Positions 34,223 to 47,313 of a DNA stretch of 64,000 nt are shown here, one piece after another. The notes under the pieces are model-generated. The model was not told the origin of the DNA, did no database searches, and was given only the letters and a program-made list of their open reading frames with translations. Position 1 is the stretch's first letter. The number at the start of each line of letters is the position of its first letter. The stretch comes from Lasioglossum baleicum (lineage: Eukaryota > Arthropoda > Insecta > Hymenoptera > Halictidae), in NCBI RefSeq assembly GCF_051020765.1, contig NC_134934.1, positions 10,864,001 to 10,928,000 of the forward strand. Direction: 5' to 3'. Position numbers and translations under genes: made by a program.

Positions 34223-34542
34223 TCGCAGCCCGTCGATGCACTCGATAAATAAAACATGCAGCAGGAGGGACCCCGGGTGTAGATCTCTCGCTGACGATTG
34301 CACCGGGGACTATGGGCTCCTCGAGTATGCGTCCGCCGTCGCGTCATTGCGTAATGCCACCGTCACGTCGACGATGGCCGAGTTTCTCCCGTCCGAAGTG
34401 AAACGGATAGGTCGATCCTAACAGCTGATAGCGATTCCGGTGGACTGAGTGGTGGGCTGGCGACCTTGGGATACTGAGATTATTTGTTTCTTCGGATTGC
34501 ACGGATTTCTTTAGTTTCTGGCAATTCGGAAAACATGGATCA

Positions 34543-34821
34543 ATCAAATACAACATTGGAAAGACGTTAGATGTATGGAATGAAACTATTCAAAGAGGAA
34601 ATACATTTTCGATTAGCTTCTGTTTCTCACAGTGAATCAAATACAAAATTGGAAAGACGTTAGATGAATTGAATGAGATTATTCAAAGAGGAAATACATG
34701 TTCGATTAGCTTCTGTTTCCCACAATGAATCAAATACAAAATTGGAAAGACGTTAGATGAATTGAATGAAATTGTTCAAGGAGGAAATACACTTTCGATT
34801 AGCTTCTGTTTCCCACAGTGC
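34543..34821 (+). repeat. 93-bp tandem repeat, three units
   Basis: Units start at 34543, 34636 and 34729, exactly 93 bp apart. They share ATCAAATACAA(C/A)ATTGGAAA, GACGTTAGATG, CAAAGAGGAAATACA and TTCGATTAGCTTCTGTTTC. The last two differ by only a few bases. Although 93 is a multiple of three, I find no coding context, so a recent minisatellite is the simple reading. Confidence 0.93.
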
Positions 34822-35405
34822 CATGGACCATGAAGATAAAAGATCATTGAGATAAATAAAGCAGAAAATTTTTCTGAAAATTCTCCCGTTTGAAGAAAGG
34901 GGACCGAAGGGAGTCGCGTGTTCTCGAGCCACGTGGATCGATTTTTCGCCTCTCTATGCTACATATTCTTCGGCACTTCTTTTTTTTCTGCACCGACCTG
35001 GCTTTCGTCCAGCTGTAAATTCTTTCGTGTAACGTCTCGCGTAACGGCGGTAGTAGCTACCCGCGAACGTATTACACAGCCGAGCCTATTTACGCGACGA
35101 GCGTCTGCTTCCTATTCACGACGGTGTAGTAAATATACGAGGTTGAGTTGCGGGAGCGGGAAAGAAAGAGGGAGAAAGAGAAAGGAAGGGAAGAGACACT
35201 TTCTATCGAGGTTATCATAAATTTGCATTACCCGCGGCGTAGGAGGATAGCGCACTCCGCAACGCGCTGATTCGCTGTTGCTCTTGCCCAAATTTACAAT
35301 TTCAAGAATACACTTGCCGGAATCAAGATACAGTCACGGAAAATATATTCTCTGTTGCATAGAATAGGATCGTGTCGCAGGAAGTTACAACGCATTATTC
35401 ATTAT

Positions 35406-35440
35406 CAGACTGCGAATTTTTATGCATTTACGAAGAAATT
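35406..35440 (+). mobile_element. GACTGCGGAT-family single end
   Basis: CAGACTGCGAATTTTTATGC followed by ATTTACGAAGAAATTGG matches the right-end side of full copies. No partner end was located. Confidence 0.55.
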
Positions 35441-36689
35441 GGCAAGAATGCAATGCAATGAAGTCATTAAGGGATGAAATCAATTTTTATTTTACTCCTG
35501 CTTCGTAGCATGTATCTCTATCTACAGATAGAGCTAAATTATGTAAAAAATACTATAACATACCTGAACTATGGAACTTACAACCCAGTCAACTCTCCAA
35601 GCCCATGCTTTCCTCGTTGTGGTGGAATTGCCTGTCGTCCTGGCTCGTTCTATGATTTTATGGTTCTTCTGAATGTAAAAACTAGATCTTATTCCGCTGA
35701 GAGCGTTAATTAAACAGTCTAGATACCGGAGACACCTAAACTATGTCCATACTCATTTCATGCTCGTATACCCCCAGCGTTTAATTCTAGATAAATTATA
35801 ACAAGATGTTTTTACGGACAGAACAAGTCCAAAAGAATACCCAAAAGTCCCGAAACAGTTAGATGGGATTTTCCTTGCTTTACCTCCATAAAACCGACCG
35901 ACGTGCACCCCGTGCACACGCGCGCTCGCCGGAGGGTTAAGCCGAAGGGTAACAAGTCTATCAGTTTCGTGTTTCAATCGAAGCGAAACAAACTGAAACA
36001 TTTCGAACGGAACCAGGTACCGCGAGAAAAATGAATTTCCAAGGATGGCAGACAATTCGCGATACTGATGTTCACGAGCGACGTGGCAGAGAGTGGACGT
36101 GTTAATCATTCCGGTGTTGAGAAAGAGGCCTGAGGAAGTGAGTTCGTTCGTCCCGGGCTGTTATCATCGGTTGAAGAGCGTGATTCCCCGGACTGGAGCG
36201 CCGGTAATTACAAGGCATTATGAGGCATCGATGCGTTGCCGCGGCTCCGTAGTAAATCAAGACAGATTCACGGGTCTGGCCCCTCTAGTAGACTGTGCTG
36301 GCAAGAGGCCTGGCCAGGAGATAAATCACCTGGGCGGGTTCACCGGGTTTCCGGTGAGCGCTCTCGGACCCCGGCTCGGAAATTCGTCGAACCTAGAGCG
36401 GGAGGGACACTCGGCTCGCATTTTATCCGCTTTATCAGGTTTTCAGCCGGCGCGGCGTCCGATACGCGCGCGGCCATTGTTCGAGCATAATTAGATCGTA
36501 CGCTGTGCCGGATTCGCATATATTTATCGGTTTCTCTGTACCCGGAGCAGAGGGAGAGAGCTATTGCTGCTGTTGCTGCTAGCTTGGAGATGATGTCGAT
36601 CTTTGTGTGTGTGTGTTTGTGTCTCTGTGTATTTGCGCTCGCGCGTGCGTGACCGAAACCGTCCGTGCAGACGAAACACAGAGGCCCGA

Positions 36690-36790
36690 GCGATAACTCA
36701 GCCGGCAGGTATATAATTATCGAACTGCGTAATTGTTAATTATTGTGCCATTGTTGGCGACCGGTAATTAATGCGGTGCCAAACTCCGCG
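36690..36790. promoter_or_regulatory. Candidate enhancer-like cluster of TAATTA sites
   Basis: Within 100 bp, AT-rich homeodomain-type cores (TAATTA, TTAATTA, GTAATTAA) and a Sox-like CCATTGTT sit in otherwise GC-rich sequence. This pattern is common in developmental enhancers, but motif counts alone are weak evidence. Confidence 0.2.
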
Positions 36791-38217
36791 GGTACGTGTC
36801 TCACGCGATCCTCCGCGATTGATCGGCGGGATCTCTTGCTCCTCTTGCTCTTCCGCGTCGACCTTGCACGAGCAGGCGACCGGAAGTCGAAGTTCGAGAG
36901 AAGAGGGAGTAGAAGAAAGGGGTGAGAGTCAGACGGAATTTAATTAAACAAGGGACGAGAGGCGAGGCGATACAGGAGGACTCCATGTCGGCTGCAAGAA
37001 GCTTCCATCGAAGAGCCCGGGCTCTTTCGGCTCGCCTAATGATTTTCTCGGTCGCCGCGCGAGAGCTACTTCTCCACCTTCTTCCCTTCGCGAAAACGAT
37101 GCCAGCTTTTTGCACGGGCTCGCCAGGAGACGCGTGCCTGTGCGGCGAATCCGATACGAAACGCTTTATAGGCCGCGAGGATTCGAAATCTTACCCAGAT
37201 ATTTCGTATTCGAATTGGGAGTCGTTGTTTTGTGGATACGAGTCGATATCTTGAGATGATTTCAAGCTTGTGTATTACTGGCTGGGTCTATCGTGACCAT
37301 AGTACTTGAAGTTCGATGCTAACACACTATGGATTATGCTATAATAAGGACTTTCGAGTAGATCTTTCAAGAGCATCGACTCTGACAGAAAATTAATCTA
37401 TGTGAGGATAGTGCGATTAAAATGTTTCAGCTTATAAAAATGACAAGGCTCTATTTATTTAGAGTTTGGGCAATTTTGTATCTCGGTATGTGGTTGGATA
37501 AAAAAATTTGTCGAATCAATTCCCACGGGAACAACTTTATAATTTCAATAATGGTAAAATGAAAAATATGAAACGGATCATTTGACCGGCAGTGGTAGGT
37601 TTAGCGTTAACGAATAGCTGGTTTAAGAGCTTGATGAGAAATTTCTTTGGATGGGGAGTAGTCGAGGATCTAAGATCTAGGGATCATATCTCGGGCAAGC
37701 TTGCCGGAAACATCTGTAGCTCGGGGGGTTAAGAGGCTGTCCGGATGCGCCTTGTTCCCGCCGTAGATTCATCGAGAGGCTAACGCGTCCAGCAGCTTGG
37801 ATTAGCTCGTCATCAACCGGGCTTGCAGCTATTATAATAGATGCGTCTTTAACTATGTTGCCTCCGCAGCGAGCTTGATCATGTTCCGAGTACCTACGCG
37901 TTCTCGGCGATGCTTAATTGTGTTCTCCCAGGTGTGTGATTGGTAGCCGGCGTTAACAGCACGATGTATATTTGATAATGTCTAATTGTGTCCGATATTG
38001 TTTGGGGCTTGTTGTTACGATTGTCACTGGGTGGAGGGTGGTCATATCATTGCGAAAACCAAGAAAATCATTTCAGAAAATTGCCAAGTTTCTCTCTTGT
38101 TAGCGGCCCACCCTTTCACAGGTGGTTTGTCTTCTTTCGTACATTTTTCTGGACAATCTATTATATATTGCTTCAAGATCAATGTAACACAGTTATTAGC
38201 ACTTGAATGGTGACTCT

Positions 38218-38376
38218 GAGGCGCCACTAAGAATTACAGTACCATTATTCAAGATATATAAAAAGATTATTAAACGTATGATGGTATTGTATGAGGTATT
38301 ATACCAATTTCATATCTATAAGGTCGGACGAAACGTTTAATTCTCCAGTTAAAATTGCTCCGAGTGCAAAGGGTTA
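38218..38376 (+). repeat. Dispersed family B, partial copy
   Basis: GAGGCGCCACTAAGAATTAC, ACCATTATTCAAGATAT, GTATTGTATGAGGTA, AGGTCGGACGAAACGTTTAA and CTCCGAGTGCAAAGGGTTAA follow in the same order as at 41099-41300. Confidence 0.75.
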
Positions 38377-40828
38377 ATATTCAGAAATTGAATTGTTCAC
38401 TGAAGAAACTTAAATGATAGGTTTCAGGAAGAAATCACTAGGAAATTGTTGAATTGCTCCCCTTAACAATGACATTGCACGCTGGTTAGAAGATTAAGGA
38501 CGCGTCAAGTGTGAGGTGTCACCAAGATGTGACTTCAGTGCAAGGAGTTCGCGCATTATCAAAAAACGAAATAAAACGACAAGCAGTGGGCGCGAAGTCG
38601 AGGTAACGACGCGGCACCGATCAGATAGTGGCAGATCGTCCTTGGTGTAAAGTCGAAGATGGTCCAGGAGTGCCGTCACGGTGGCCAGTAGCGTTGCAGT
38701 GTATCGCCATAGTGATTTATATCGGACCGACACTCGCGGTGTCAGTAATGCACTCGGTAAGTTCGCGAGACGAAGAAGCGAGTGTCCAGGTTCGAACCTT
38801 GTCCTGCGCTCTCTCTCTCTCCCCTCTTGTCTCTCGTTCTAATTAGAATTTATCGGGCTCCTTATCTGGCCCGGGGAATCGTAATAAGCGGCTCTAATGA
38901 CTAATGATCCCGTGGCCGGCGTGCGAAAACGTCCGTGATTTATTTCCGGGCGACTCCGCATTCGCTACCGGGACCCTGTTCCATTGTACAACCGGCCACC
39001 GAACGGATCGGACACTACCGGGAAAAATATAGAGAAACACCGGCACGTGTAATACCCATCGAACGATAATTAATTACCTCGAGGCCTGTCGATAAAAACT
39101 GTGCGCAGCCGTTACCGACTAGGAGGGGGGTTCGGTTGTTTAATATTTCGCGAGCGGGATGAACGGACGTTAAATATGCTGTTTCAACGGTGTCGTCTAC
39201 CGGTAAATCGATGTGCCGGACTGCGATTTCAGGGTATTAACAGTTCTCCAGGACTAATCGGGGATTGTCGAACCCTCCGGCGATGTATATCGGTCGCTAA
39301 TACTCGTTGGACGGGTCTTAGATCGCGACAAATCCCCCAAAACCCTTCGGCACACTCGCGATGTGACCAGGGAAATGCGATGAAAAGTGTAGGATCGCTT
39401 CGCTGTTCGAAGATGATCTTTTCCCTCTTCGGGAATGGCTAGTAACAAAGTCTCAAAGTCCCAAGATGATACTTTTCTCATTTCACCGTTAACACACAGA
39501 GAGGAATATCAGATGATTGCATAAATTCGTGCCTGATTTGACAATAAAATTCAATGCTTCAATTTTAAAGAATACAGCTTTATTATTGAAGGAGAATTTT
39601 CTTTTTTTTTAAAATAGTAGCATTAACAGCAATGGAAATAAATAGTCGACGAATTGAATATTTCGAAAGATTTTCTAGGAACGTTATCTGCGATATGAAT
39701 TTAATTTTTTTCAGTGTTGTATACTTATCTTTCGAAAATCAATAAAACTTCACAGGTAATTATGCAGACGAATCTTTTGTTACATTCCTGTACACGGTTA
39801 ACAATAGAATGGCAGTACACAGAGAGAGAAGGAGATAGAGCGAGAGAGAGAGAGAGGGGGTAGCGTTACACGTACATAAAGTCGAAACAAAAAAATGAAT
39901 TTGGCGTGCAGCCAGGTAAGACCGTGTCCGGTCTTTTCCATATAAATCACTAGCGTCGTTGATATCGTGCGTGCATGCTCGCTGGAAAACTTGCGCGAAT
40001 TAAAAAAAAAAAGGGAAAAGAAGAAAGATAGCGAGGTAGGAACAATCGCGAGGTACAGCACCGATTCGTGGGACGGTTTAATCTCCTATCACGGATCTCG
40101 AGGAATCATCGAGAGGAACTGGTCCCGGCTCGCAGCAGCGAGAGCCCATCCACTATGCATAGACGCGAGGCGAAAAAGAGAAAGAGGGAGAGGTAGGGAG
40201 GGAAAGAGAGAGAGAAAAAGGAGAGAGCGAAGCGCGAGCACACGAATGCTATACGAATCTCATTTTCTCCTATAGCCGCCATAGCTTCTCCTCCGGCCGA
40301 GATAAGCCGTGTACTCGTTGAATCTTAAGGATGCGGGGCTGTGAGTCTTCTTCGCGAACGCCGTAAGTAGAGGGAACGAAGATAAGGCCGGATCGTTTCG
40401 AGGTATCCTAAGGCACGTTCGTCGAAACGGCCCCGTAATATTAATAGCGGGCCGCGCGGCTCTCCGTTTCTCCCCCTCTCTATACCACTCTCTTTTTCTT
40501 TTCCCCTCGATATACACATTTTCGTAATCCGCGATACACCTCCGCCGGTAAATATCAAAGCACTCTCCCGGGTCCTTGATAGGCCGAAGACGGCGATACT
40601 CCGCGAACGTTTCGCGTACCTACATTCGCTATCGAGAACATCGGAACGAATCGAGCTTTTGGGGACTCCCGCTGTCTCGTAATTTTGACCGGTGCGCTTC
40701 TGATACTCTCGTGCTCCCTTTTTTCGGACGATCCCGAACGATTGGCGACTCAGTGATTGCCCGCTAGGCAATTAAGTTGCTCCGCGAGATGTTGACCAGT
40801 TGGAGCACAATCCAGTGTCATAACTGAA
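38377..40828. other. Gene-free interval
   Basis: CpG-rich blocks at 38860-39400 and 40230-40780, GA-rich tracts at 39818-39860 and 40170-40230, and (CT)n at about 38810-38825. GGTTCGAACCT at 38789 looks like a tRNA B-box but has no tRNA fold around it. Confidence 0.4.
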
Positions 40829-41305
40829 TAGCGGATTTTATGAATTTACGACAGAAAATGAACAGGCATAATTTAGAACACTAAAAACATTAGAAGAATT
40901 TCAAAATACTGTCGTATTATTTCCAACCTATGAAACGTGTTGAGATGTTTAAGATAGAAAATACATTTCTATTCCACTCCAGTTTGTTGGAATTCAGGTA
41001 CAAAATTTTGATTTTTCGCGAAGATTTGCTGTCTAGACATAACAATTTTGATAATAAAGTTCAGAGGACGTCTATAGATATAATATATATATGTAGAGGG
41101 AGGCGTCACTAAAAGTTGCTGTACCATTATTCAAAATATTCTTTACATTATTTAGTCATGTTGGTATCTCATCAATTACTAAACATTTAAGTATTGTATG
41201 AGGTTACATCTACCAAATTTTAAAAATCACAGAGAACGGAAATATCCTAGGTCGGAAGAAGCGTTTAATTTTCGAGTTAAAATAAGCTTCGAGTGGAAGC
41301 AATGG
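40829..41305 (+). mobile_element. Dispersed family B, longest uninterrupted copy
   Basis: Begins TAGCGGATTTTATGAATTTA, like the subterminal part of the GACTGCGGAT family. It continues AACATTAGAAGAATTTCAAA and CACTCCAGTTTGTTGGAATT, and ends GGTCGGAAGAAGCGTTTAAT ... CTTCGAGTGGAAGC. The first half matches 51.8 and 61.4 kb, the second half 38.2, 14.4 and 5.3 kb. It is about 475 bp and non-coding. A derivative of one transposon lineage, possibly a larger relative of the MITE family, is likely. Confidence 0.75.
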
Positions 41306-42419
41306 AACAATCAAAAAGAAGATGATTCTACCTGCCTCGCCTCGAACGCACTCCGGACATCACTGCACCCAACACATTCACCGAATTATCATCGGTCCAG
41401 CCTATAGCGTACATCATAATCCACTCGTCGAGCGGTCGAATAAATTACACTGTGGAGGTGAACCACCGAGGGAATTTAAAATACCCGCTCGCGCTAAAGT
41501 GACTAGCTCCAGCGGGCAAGATCCTCTCAGGGGCAAAAAGAAGCCTGGGGCGGGAAAGTAAAAAGGAGCAGACTTTTCCTTTCGTCGGGACACAGAGATA
41601 CATACACATAGCTGTGTGTGTACGTGTGTGCACATTGCAAACGATACCGGGTGAGAGCGATCCATCATTCCGCGTCGCCTGCGAGCCGCGTACCACGGGC
41701 CGGCATAATTTGTTCGCTCGATTAGATATTGAAAAGCAGCAAACCCGGTCCGTCTGGTCCAAGAAAGAGCAACAAAGACGGTGAAAAGGCACGCGTGCTG
41801 ATACACCGAGCGAAAAGGATAGCTGCAGAATCTCTACGGCGCGTCGCGATACCTCGAGATTGCATCTCGCGAGGTGTCCATAAAATAATCAGCCTCCCGG
41901 CGCGTGCACCGACTCGCGGGTGCATCCTGCAAGCGGAAAAAGTCGCATTTGATTTTCTGCGCCACGCTGCGTGCACCACTTTTGCGCCAGGCTTCTGATC
42001 ACACGATGGGAGAACCAGTTAAAACCGTCCCCCAGACGATCCTTATCGGCGATCCTATTTAGCGGATACGTTTCCATGGGGATCGATCATTTTTCATATC
42101 TAGTTTCCAAGAAAAATTGTTAGAGGGGTTTTGTAAACGTTCTCAGATTTAATTGAGCTGGTGATTGGTTCGTGTTTTCGGTGAGTGGCGCCTTTAGGGC
42201 ATTTAGAGTTCCTGTGTATCTTCATTTATGCTGGTTTTGTTGGCTTGGGAGTGGTGTAGTAGTTTTTTGCGTGGCGAGTTTAATTCGTATCTGTGTGAAG
42301 ATCGATGAGCGAAAGGTGAGAAGATAGATACAGTGAACATGTCGAGAAGGTGTGTGATTTTCTCTAGAGAATTTAAAGAACGGGTCATTGAAACACGTGC
42401 GGTTTGAATTTAAATCATT
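41306..42419. other. Gene-free interval
   Basis: CpG-rich block at 41640-42070 with a small hairpin at 41850-41880 (GATACCTCG...CGCGAGGTGTC). No exon recognised. Confidence 0.4.
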
Positions 42420-42960
42420 TTCATTCATTGTGGATAACTGCATTGGTCAGTAGAACGATAAATGTATGATGCAAAAATTTAAAAAAACCCAGTGGTCGTT
42501 GTAGAAAACTACAGATTGTATCGAGTACGAGTCAATTAAAAACAATAGAGACAATTTGAAAACTGCAACGACCAGTGCATTTGAAAAATATATGATGCAA
42601 TTTAAAAGAACATGGTTGTGTGTGTCGTTCATTGTTGAAGATTATACACTACATTGACCGGGGCGCATCGATGAATGTATAATTCAATTTAGGAAATAAT
42701 TGTTGACCTTCGTTGTGTACACGAGGAAATGCATGTTTCAATTTAATAAATAAATAGAAGCGGTCTGCATTGAATAGCATTGCAAATTCCATTAGTCTAC
42801 GCGTTAAAAAATATATGATCCAATTTAATGAAAAATAAAAACACGGTACATCTTTATTGTAGAGAATTATAAATTGCATCGATTTGTACATTGAAAATAT
42901 GTACGAATTCAATATGTTGGATGAGGTTTTGCAAAAGTGCACCGTATACTATATTATATA
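42420..42960 (+). repeat. Decayed tandem array, period roughly 85-135 bp
   Basis: ATGAT(G/C)CAA(A)TTTAA-like words lie at about 42465, 42592, 42675 (altered) and 42812. In most units they are followed by a TTGTAGA(A/G)AA(C/T)TA(C/T)A(G/A)ATTG(T/C)ATCGA-like segment. The units are highly diverged with indels. Confidence 0.45.
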
Positions 42961-45132
42961 AAACATCGATGGAGGACACAGATCTCGTTATTATTTATAA
43001 ACAAGATTGGGTTAATGCAAAATATATTTGAAGTTTTCTTAATTGAAATTAAATGGTTTTTACAATTGACTAATTATGAAAATGGTGAAAGTATATTTAC
43101 AGCCCGCAAATATATATTATTTTAGTTAAATTCGCCTGAAAGAAATTTATATAATCAAATTACACATTGATAAATTAGACTTGGCATAATTAATTTATAT
43201 TTTTGAATTGACTAATATGCTAACCTTTAATTTTCTCGAAACAACAGAAAATGCACTTGCACCACTTTTAAAATAAACGGTTCATATTTTGATGCAGTGC
43301 TCGATGCCGTCTATTATATAATTCTCCTCTAAAAACATACAAAGCCACTTAGTAAAGTGGAAACTGAAACCCATTAATCCAGCGCAGGTATTCCCGATCT
43401 CCGTGCTACATAAATTCCAGAGGATTATTTCAAACGAACATGCATTTTTCAATTACTGTAATGAAGTGATGTGAATATAGCGATCATTGAAATGGCTGAA
43501 TAAACAGTCGACGAGTCGCGTGTACATATTATTTCAGAGCAACAAGTACTGCAAATTAAATTAAGCTAAACGCCTGCTGGAACCTAGCAAAAAATAACGC
43601 TCTTCATTAAAAAAAAGGACTATTTCTTAGAAGGAGAAGGCTGCTTATTTTCATTGTCAAAGACACACATAAGTTTTCTTCACATGTCAGCTCAGATGTC
43701 CAGACTACAAACGTCTCAATGTTTATAGCAACGTTTATATAGTGAAAATATCTTGTCAGAGGCTCCATATGATCGGTAAAAAGATAGTATTCAATCGAGC
43801 TTCCGGCTCCTGCCACGTTTCGTGGACATTCGCCGGGCCACACCGCGTGTCTGCCGTAACCGCGACCGGAAGCCCAGCAAAAAGTTGGGCGGGCCACCAT
43901 TGTTACGCGGCGGCGACGGGCATGGGTTTCGTGGGTCGATGCCTCCTTCGATCCATCCAATTAAACTTCTCCAAAAGAACAGCCCTGGAAAGAGAAGTCA
44001 ACCGTTCTTGCGAAAGACGAAGAATATTGTGTTTGCGCCGGCGAAAGCGTCCGGCGCGAAACAACGTTTATTCACTTTTGTATTACGCTAGATCTCCGAT
44101 AACAGAAGAATATTTCTAAATCAAACGTGATGTGTTTTTTGCAAATTTCATGGAAAATCGGATGTACTCTTTTCGCTTGCTCCTTGACTAAGTTGCTAGT
44201 AGATATTCGTGTCTGAACAAATCATTTTTCATTGTACTCTATTATCAGAGAGTTATAAAACGAAGAATTTAGTCGTTTCGATTAGTTCGATACTCGAGCC
44301 AACAACGAATATAGAAATGCAAGTGCAGAGGAATGCAGGAGAAGATGCAGCGCAGCGAGGAATTCAAGGATGCGCGGGATGAAGGGATTCATCACGCAGA
44401 AGATGTCCCCAGCAGCAGATCCGTTCGTTCGGTTCGTTCTCTCGTCTTCCGAGGCCTGATCTGGGGGCCCGTTGGTCTTTTGGGCCCGGTGTCCTCCAGA
44501 ATCCAGCGGTCGGGAGCAAAAACTGCGGCCGTTGCCGGCATCGAGCACACCGCGATCCTGAAATAACGTTGCGGTTCGCCTGGAAATCCAGCCTCGTATC
44601 TTGTTACCTTTCGAATGGACGCTTTCTTCGGTTAGGCTACCGTCGTCGTCGTTGTTGTCGCCGGTTGACACGTGTTATTCCCGGCGCGAGTTATAAAGTG
44701 TTGGCTGCTGCTGCTGCTGGACTGGACTGGACTGGCCCGGAACGCCACGGATAGATCAATTTGCCTCGCGATCCTGGATTCCCGTGTGTTCAACGCGACA
44801 GATGCTAGCCGGGGAAAAACGTCCCCGATTCGTCGAGTCCTCTCGCAACACCTGTCCGATCGAGCGTTATCTAATCAATTACGCTCGCCGGATAGACGCG
44901 GCAAGAACAGACATGCCGCGAGAAGCACGCTGGAATTTCTTCTGCAATTTCTGCCCCGACCCCCCTCCCGATGGAACTCACGCCTCGCTTCCCGATTCCT
45001 TAGACGCGGAACGCTGTTCCCCTCAGTCCTTTCATCGGTTCTTTGATTATTAGCGTTTTTCATGGGGGGGTTTTGATAAGACCTCGCTGCGTTCGGCGAG
45101 GCGCAGATGTCCTAACGTTAAACTCATCGTTA
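42961..45132. other. Gene-free interval
   Basis: AT-rich to about 43600. A snippet related to the 30.1 kb TTAA element lies at 43741. CpG-rich blocks lie at 43800-44060 and 44400-45020, with GCTGCTGCTGCTGCTGG and ACTGG repeats at 44704-44738. No coding exon recognised. Confidence 0.4.
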
Positions 45133-45166
45133 GACTGCAGATCTTTATGCAAAATAACAATTGGCA
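45133..45166 (+). mobile_element. GACTGCGGAT-family single left end
   Basis: GACTGCAGATCTTTATGCAA plus AATAACAATTGGC follows TA at 45131-45132. No right end follows. Confidence 0.65.
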
Positions 45167-47313
45167 GCAAGGTGGGACAAGATGGAACAGTACATCGCTA
45201 CTTTTGAAATTATTTCAATCTTTGTACACCTTGAAATTGCTTGAAATCAGGCTACTCGTCTGGGCACTCTGGGAAACTGCATTAGAGAATGACACGCAAG
45301 TACCTCTTTTTCAAAGACTGGTTAAAAAATCCACGAATTCAGTGTTACATCATGTTGTAACATAAAAATGAAAAGCACATGGAAAAATGCATCGAATCGG
45401 ATCGATTTTTACAAATCATTTTTCGAGAATGTCCACGAGAGTGTTTTAAAGAGCAACGGGAAAGTACATCGTTTTATGGGTGGGCTGGAGGATATAGAAG
45501 TGGAATACGAGATGATGAACAAATGTGGAAGTTAGAACCATTTGAGGAAAGGTATTGGGTCCGAGGAAGTTTTCAGGAACGATCACAGGGAGTCGAGACG
45601 AGCGTTTACCTTAGGATGAACACAAGCTCCACGGAGCAACGTGATTTCGTGGGGCCCCAGATAGTCCTTGGACGGGCTTACGGGCCCATCCGTCACCCGC
45701 TGACACCGGACCCGATGCGTTTTTGTCCCCCTTCTCGGAGCCCGCTCCCGCCGACTTCTGATTCGCCGACCCTCGGGGCCTGCCAACGAAACCGACGGAA
45801 AAAATTCGGAACCGCTCACGAAAGACGCGTCACCGGGCCCCTCGGTGCACTCGCGGGGCCTTATTTCGAATATCTTCCACGGTCCATGCACTGTTCGTCA
45901 CGTTGGAAAATTCTTTCAAAGACATCCTAATGAACTTACCCCATTTTGCTATTTCATCCTCAGCGAGGAATAATGATATCCTGTGTAGAAGGATTTGTAA
46001 ACAACCTTTTTGGATAATATAATTATTCTTAAACTTATAAATATTTTAACACTATTTCTATCTTCTTCTAGCTGTTCTACAAGTGCTCTTCTACAAGACA
46101 CCTTCCAAATTCTTAATAAAAACGTAAATTGTTCGATAAATCTATTTCGTTGAATATAGAGATGGTAACTGGTGGTAGAACCGAAAGGGGGAGATTCTAA
46201 TTGAAAAAATAAGTCGAAATAGATCTACCTAGTTCAATTAAATTCTACCTAGTTCAATTCTCTCCTTCGTGCGTCTCATTTCTTAAACACTTTACCCCTT
46301 CTGCAATAAATAGCTCCGTATAACACGATTAAAGAAAACTGTATGTATGAGTCTTCTGTGCCGCGCCGGTAGATATACATATACATATACAGTCTGGAAC
46401 AAAAGAAGTTTTCGTAGGCATTTACTGCCAGATAAAACGCACACGTACAATTTCTCTGAACAATGTTTTAATCGCGTTAGTCGGGGGTCTACATTGCTCC
46501 AAAACGAACATCTACCGACATACGACCCACCAACGATGTTGCAACCGCATTCAGTAATATTTCAGCACAATGCAGACCACATTCCGCTGTGGCATAGCGC
46601 AGCCGGAAGTAACGTGGCTCGATTATCTCTCCATTGAAAATCTCTTTGTGCAATCGAGCATTAAAATCTCCTGGCGCGATAGTCGAAATAACGAAATCGA
46701 AAGAGGGTTTGTAGAACGTAGAAGAGAGGGGTTGCGCGCGGGGAGCGGTGGGATATTCCGGATAAAGGGATTCGAGGCTGCAAGGGGATCCCTGGCAGCG
46801 AGTATTTTAATTAGGCCAGGCTTTTGAGATCGCCGATACGCAGAGAGAGCATCGAATCGCCGCATCGCGTCGCGTCTGGTAATCAAGGGACGCAGAAAAC
46901 TGGATTAGCGAGCATTCGCCCAGATATCTCGCTCTCTCTCTTTCTTTCTTTCTTTCTCTCTCTCTCTCTCGTTTTTGTCGCAGAGCGGTGCTTATCAGCC
47001 GATAAGTCGTGGAACAGGGACGTCCCATTTGCGTCGGCCTGCGATCCTTTTCGAGGCTGCTCCTATTATCGGCGAACAACGTTGCCCGCCAAGCGCGAAC
47101 GATGATGCGGCCACTTTGCGTCTGCCGGAGAACTATACTAAACACTATGCACTTCTTGTTCCGCCATTTTTCGCCCCTGTGAAGTCCTTGTGTTTTATGT
47201 GACGCGGTCTGCGGTACCGCATCTCTTCACTCTTCTGCAGGAGTTTCTAATAGTTTCCTTTGGAAGTTCCATTTAAGCTGCGAACAATCACCAATTTCTA
47301 TGTATAGTGAGAT
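45167..47313. other. Gene-free interval
   Basis: An ATG-started frame of 183 codons at 45379-45930 shows no known domain and is not accepted as a gene. (ATACAT)n lies at 46374-46390. A CT-rich tract is at 46930-46970. Confidence 0.4.

Larger units (their letters stand above)
31991..34542. other. Gene-free interval
   Basis: Several CpG-rich blocks (32290-32450, 32580-33060), a long (CT)n tract, a GA tract at 33679-33711, and a GATGC repeat at 34198-34222. No coding exon recognised. Confidence 0.45.
34822..38217. other. Gene-free interval
   Basis: Contains a GACTGCGGAT-family end at 35406 and a short GT-rich tract at about 36605-36632. Block 36690-36790 has TATAATTATCG, TAATTGTTAATTATTG, CCATTGTTGG and GGTAATTAATG, which resemble homeodomain and Sox sites. 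No gene recognised. Confidence 0.4.

Noticed and set aside
34543..34821. 93-bp array as a 31-residue repeat protein
   Set aside because: No exon context or open frame with a start, despite the period being a multiple of three.
38789..38800. GGTTCGAACCT, a perfect-looking tRNA B-box
   Set aside because: The neighbouring bases do not form a T arm, and no A-box or acceptor stem is present.
45379..45930. ATG-started 183-codon frame
   Set aside because: No recognisable domain. The composition shifts from AT-rich to GC-rich midway, and no splice or promoter context was seen. It cannot be excluded without conservation data.
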